Assembly: GCA_004431415.1 (NCBI GenBank)
Contig: QPMI01000011.1
Location: 1 to 64,000 of the forward strand
DNA length: 64,000 nucleotides
Reading direction: 5' to 3'
Origin: Cyanophora paradoxa
Lineage: Eukaryota; Glaucocystophyceae; Cyanophorales; Cyanophoraceae
Below the pieces are notes generated by a model. The model was not told the origin of the DNA, ran no database searches, and worked only from the letters and a program-made list of their open reading frames with translations. A program made the translations under genes and the position numbers. This document shows, piece by piece, positions 60,409-64,000 of the stretch (position 1 is the first letter of the stretch; each line of letters begins with the position of its first letter).

Positions 60409-63400
60409 ATGGATCCGGATCACGATGAGTTCTCCGCCGAAGCTGCAGCTGGCCATGGCGGGCCCCGTGCGGCGTTTTCATCGTCGGCGGACCCCGTGCA
60501 CGTTCGGAGCGAGCGCAGCCATTCCGAGTCGGAGCGCGGCGGCCGCGGGTCCGCGTCCTTGTCCTTCGGCGTTGGGCTCGGCGCCCGCCTTCAAGCCGAC
60601 TCCGACTTGGCCGAGAGCGAGCCGCCCCGTGCCGCGAGCGCCAGCCCCGCCCCCAGCCTCGTCGAAGTCAGGCCCCGCGGCAGCCTTCAGCTCTCCGCAG
60701 GATCGGGCCCCAGCCCGGTACCCAGCTCCTCCGCCCTGCTCCGCCCCCTCCTGTCCCCTGCCAGCCCGGGTACCGTCGCCTCCCAAGCCGGCAACTCGCG
60801 CCGCGGATCCTACGTCTACGTCTTGAATCAGGCCCGTTAACCTGTACCCCTGCCAGGCCGACTGTCTACCCCCTGAAATCTGGGCTCAGATGAGCGAGGC
60901 GCTTGGCCTGAAGGCGCAGGGAGGGGGCGAGGCGACCGCCAAGCGGAACGTTCTCGCCCTTCTCGTCATGACCGGTAGCCCCGCCCTCGCGATCGCAGTT
61001 CAGGTACCCCCCTGTTCTCCTTCCCCCCCCCCTCCCCCTCCTCCCGGCGCGCCTCGCGCGTCCGCTAAGAAGGATTCGCGACCGCAGATGGCCCTTCCGT
61101 ACCCCTTGCTGCCCCCCAACTACGCTCGCCTCGCCGTCTGGATCTTCGGTTCGAATCCGCCGGGGTCGGGTTCCCCTCTCGCGTTGCTGACAGCGGCCGG
61201 TGCCCCCCCTCGCAGCCTGCGCCCCTGCCGGAATGCAGACGTGTACCTGGTTCTGCGTGTGCCACAGGATACCGGCCTGGTGCTAACCGCCTATCCCCTC
61301 CGTTCCCCCCCCCCTCCCCCCCGCTGCATCTGACCTTGTACCCCCAGGCGGATCCTCCCGTCCTGGCTAGCCGTCTACCTAGCCGTCAACATGTGCCTGC
61401 TCCTCCCAATCTCCGTCATCCGTGATCGTGCGTACCCCCGCGCGCCCTTCTCTGCGCTGTACCCCGCTGAAAGCTATATATGCCGGCGGTCAGTTTCGAC
61501 CCTTCCTTTCGGGTACAGCGTCTGCGCGGCCAGTTTCCTTCTTTCGAACCAGGTTCAAATCCGCTTGAGATCTCATTCGATCTCGAGTCTAATCTGATCT
61601 GGCGCCGCCGGCGCCGGCGCCAGGTCAACGCGCGGCTGCACTCGCTGGCGCTGCGGAGGCTGCAGCGGGCGCGGGCGGTGGCGGCGGCGGCGCGGGGCGC
61701 GCCACTGGGCCTACCCCCCGGGGGGGGCCTCGAGGCGAACCTCAAGCTCTTCCTCGGCTTCAACACGACGTCGGTGTTCGTCACGTTGCTCCCCATCTTG
61801 TGCGCCCGATCCGCTTCGCTTTGCTCATCTAGTTCTAGCTCTTGCTTCTTATATAGCTCTTGCTCTTGCTCTTGCTTCTTATATACAGCTTTTTATATAT
61901 AGCTCTAGATCTAGCGCTTCGCTCTGCTCGGCCAGCTCTAGCTCTTGCTTTTTCTTACTCGTTCTCGCAGGTACCTCCTGGCCTTCTCCGTCCTCGAATC
62001 GGCCTTCGGGCAGGCGAGCGCGAGATCTAGAGGCTCCCCCCCTCTTCCCCTCCTATAGCTCACCTGACTGACTTCGTCCCCCCCCCAGATCGGGCTGAAC
62101 GTGCTGATGTCGGTGCTGACGATCACGCTCATCTTCCTCATCGTCCGCCGCTTCGGCGACGACCTCGCCGGGGTCCGTGTACCCCCGCCCCGGCTTCCCC
62201 CCCTTCCCCCGCCTCCCCGGTCCCCTCCGATCCGCACCTTTGGCTAGAATTTAACAAGATGCACTCCCCTGGCCTCGCCTCATTCAAAGGCCTTGCCATC
62301 GATATCACCCCGCCCCCGCCTCATGGTGGCCGGCAGGTCCTGCCGCACGGCGACGCCACCGTCTGCTACGTCATCTCCGCCCTGTGCGTCCCCAACTCGC
62401 TTCAGGGCCGGGATCGATCCCTCTCTTGATGCCCTTGATGAATTATTTGAGTTTGACCTCGAGCGGCGCGCCCCCGCAGGTTCTCGTACCGGGTCTTCCG
62501 CCAGTTGGCCTTCTTCCGAGTGCGCGTTATCGAGTGTGGCGCTCGCGTCTGCACGGCTTGCACCGTCTTATCGCGAGTCCCACCCTCGCCCCCCGGCCCG
62601 GGCCCGCCCCGCCGCAGATCAAGAACGACGCCGTCTTCGTCGCGTCCCTCGCCCTCGAGGTGCCGCCGGCGCCGGCATTTGCAGAGAGTTTGCTTTGGCT
62701 TGCTGGGACTATCCTATATATGCCTACTGATCATGATTTAAAACGTGATATTAGCGTGATAAAACTATCCTATGCCCAGGCCAGGCTCTTATAATTATAA
62801 TTATCTTGATTAGCATTGCTAGTAGGCGAGACGTCCCTGGGCCTTGCCTGAGCATGAGCCTCGCGGCAGATCGTGACGTTGGTGTTCCCGGTATCCCTCC
62901 TCTTCGACCGCCTCGCCCGGGCCTTCCTGCACCGGGTCCCCCGCGGCCTGTACCCCTTCCGCCGCGTCTCCGACGCCCCGCCCCCCCTTTCGAGCGCGGG
63001 CCCCGCGGCACAGCCAGCTCAGGTGCAGGTTTTAATTGGAGTCACAGTGCGCTGTTTTGGGTCTCTTACGTACGCGCAGCGACCGTCGCAGCCGCTGGCC
63101 CCGGGGCGGCCGAGGGCCGGAAGCCTGCAGCCTTACGCCGTACCCCTCGGCCGGAGGCGCTCCGAGCCGGTGTCAGACTCCGAGGAGGCGCCGCCCCCGC
63201 GGGTTGCGCACCGCGCCTGGCGCTCGGCACACGCGGAGGACCCCGAGGGATCCGTGCACGGTACCCCCGCCGCGGCCTCGGCGGCTGCGAACCCCGTACC
63301 CCTCTCCCGGCTCGACGGGGGGGTAGTGCATGTCGTCGGGGACGGCGAGAGCCCGTACCCCGCCTTCTCGCCGGCCTCCCTCGCGTGGTCGCCATCTCCC

Positions 63401-64000
63401 CCGGGTCCTTCGCCCCCCCTCTCTCCGGACCGCCCCGGGCCCCGCAGGGGCTCCGCATCCGGACCCGGATCCGCCCTCGAGCTCCACCGCCCGAGCACCA
63501 GCAGCAGCGGCGTACCCCCCGGGCTCCCGGGCCCCGGCGACAAGCCGAAGGGGTACAGCGCGGCTCTGGCCGCGCCCCGGCCCCCGGCGTCGACGTCGAC
63601 CGCCACCTCCGGATCCGGATCCGGAGCCGGAGCCGGAGCCGGCGCTCGCCGCGGGTCGTGGCTCAGCGCTGGCGGGGCAGCGGCGCCCCCGGTTCGAATC
63701 CGAGTGGACTCGGAAGAGACGGCGCGCCCCGGGGCGGCGGCCGCGGGCGCGGGCGCGAGCCAGCTGCAGGCGACTGCGCGGACCGCTCCGTCGGAGGCTG
63801 TACCCCCGCGGAGCTTCCAGGAGAGCGTCGGCGAGGAGTCTGTACCCTTGAAGGCGCGCGCCCCCAGCCGCTCCACCCACCCCGCCCGCGCCGCCCTCCT
63901 CACTGAGTCACCGCGTCGTTCTGCACAGGCGGGCGCCAGCTGCAGCGACGGCGCGGCGGGTCCGGATCTCGAGTCGGGCGGCCTCAGCGGAGGAGGAGGA
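60409..64000 (+). CDS. multi-pass membrane protein, unknown family, incomplete at the window end
   Basis: The ATG at 60,409 (MDPDHDEFSAEAAAGHGG) opens a long polar N-terminal exon ending near 60,717 at a GTACCC donor. Later exons carry ADCLPPEIWAQMSEALGLK...NVLALLVMTGSPALAIAVQ (60,858-61,001), RLAVWIFG, ILPSWLAVYLAVNMCLLLPI, LHSLALRRLQRARAVAAAA...LKLFLGFNTTSVFVTLLPIL, YLLAFSVLESAFGQ, IGLNVLMSVLTITLIFLIVRR, VCYVISAL and IVTLVFPVSLLFDRLARAF. The last visible exon, from about 63,079, is open to the window edge and is a Pro/Ser/Ala-rich, probably disordered tail. Five to seven membrane helices. I do not recognise the family. Many introns start with GTACCCC. Confidence 0.6.

Noticed and set aside
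20000-64000. Hundreds of long open frames on both strands in GC-rich DNA
   Set aside because: At this GC content stop codons are rare, so long frames are expected by chance. I kept only readings backed by splice sites plus family motifs or by clear membrane or coiled-coil patterns.
1-64000. tRNA, rRNA or riboswitch genes
   Set aside because: I saw no tRNA cloverleaf boxes or rRNA-like stretches by eye. A covariance-model scan would be decisive and was not possible here.

Overview
The window joins two very different kinds of DNA. Bases 1 to about 20,000 are AT-rich, intron-free and gene-dense, and carry the hallmark genes of a small DNA virus with a double-jelly-roll capsid: major capsid protein, A32-like packaging ATPase, minor capsid proteins and a primase fused to an SF3 helicase. 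This is the gene set of a polinton-like virus (PLV) or close relative, probably integrated. From about 20,070 to 64,000 the DNA is very GC-rich, with long genes cut by many short introns, poly-C intron tracts and microexons. This is a eukaryotic nuclear genome. TmcB-like multi-membrane proteins, a VTT-domain protein and a CNNM transporter suit a GC-rich microalga or related protist (a haptophyte or green alga, for example), but I cannot name the species.

Viral half. On the minus strand from about 10.4 kb leftwards lie a patatin-like lipase with a discoidin tail, a minor capsid gene, the major capsid protein, the packaging ATPase, four small or unknown genes and a broken primase-helicase that ends near base 101. 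On the plus strand are an intact minor capsid gene (7,962), an unknown structural gene (10,481) and, from 11.1 to 17.9 kb, an adhesion module. The module has a long fibre with phage-tail-fibre-like HTH repeats and an H-type-lectin-like tip, then four tandem fibre paralogs, two of which end in C1q-like heads. A zinc-ribbon protein and a virus-encoded S-adenosylmethionine decarboxylase follow. The right flank (18.6-20.0 kb) is non-coding: a 391-bp tandem repeat, four iterons and a 28-bp perfect hairpin at the GC switch. Several viral genes carry single-base frameshifts while others are intact.

Host half, left to right: a TmcB-like gene (minus) whose last readable exon runs into the viral hairpin and which looks truncated; a beta-helix (pectin-lyase-like) gene (minus); a second, longer TmcB-like gene (minus, 41.5 to 30.1 kb); a TVP38/TMEM64 (VTT) membrane protein (plus); a DUF21/CBS CNNM-type transporter (minus); a long golgin-like coiled-coil gene (plus), head-to-head with CNNM across about 160 bp; and the 5' part of an unrecognised multi-pass membrane protein (plus) that runs off the window.

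Exon boundaries were read by eye from splice sites and conserved motifs. Host gene spans are reliable where a family motif is named and approximate elsewhere.
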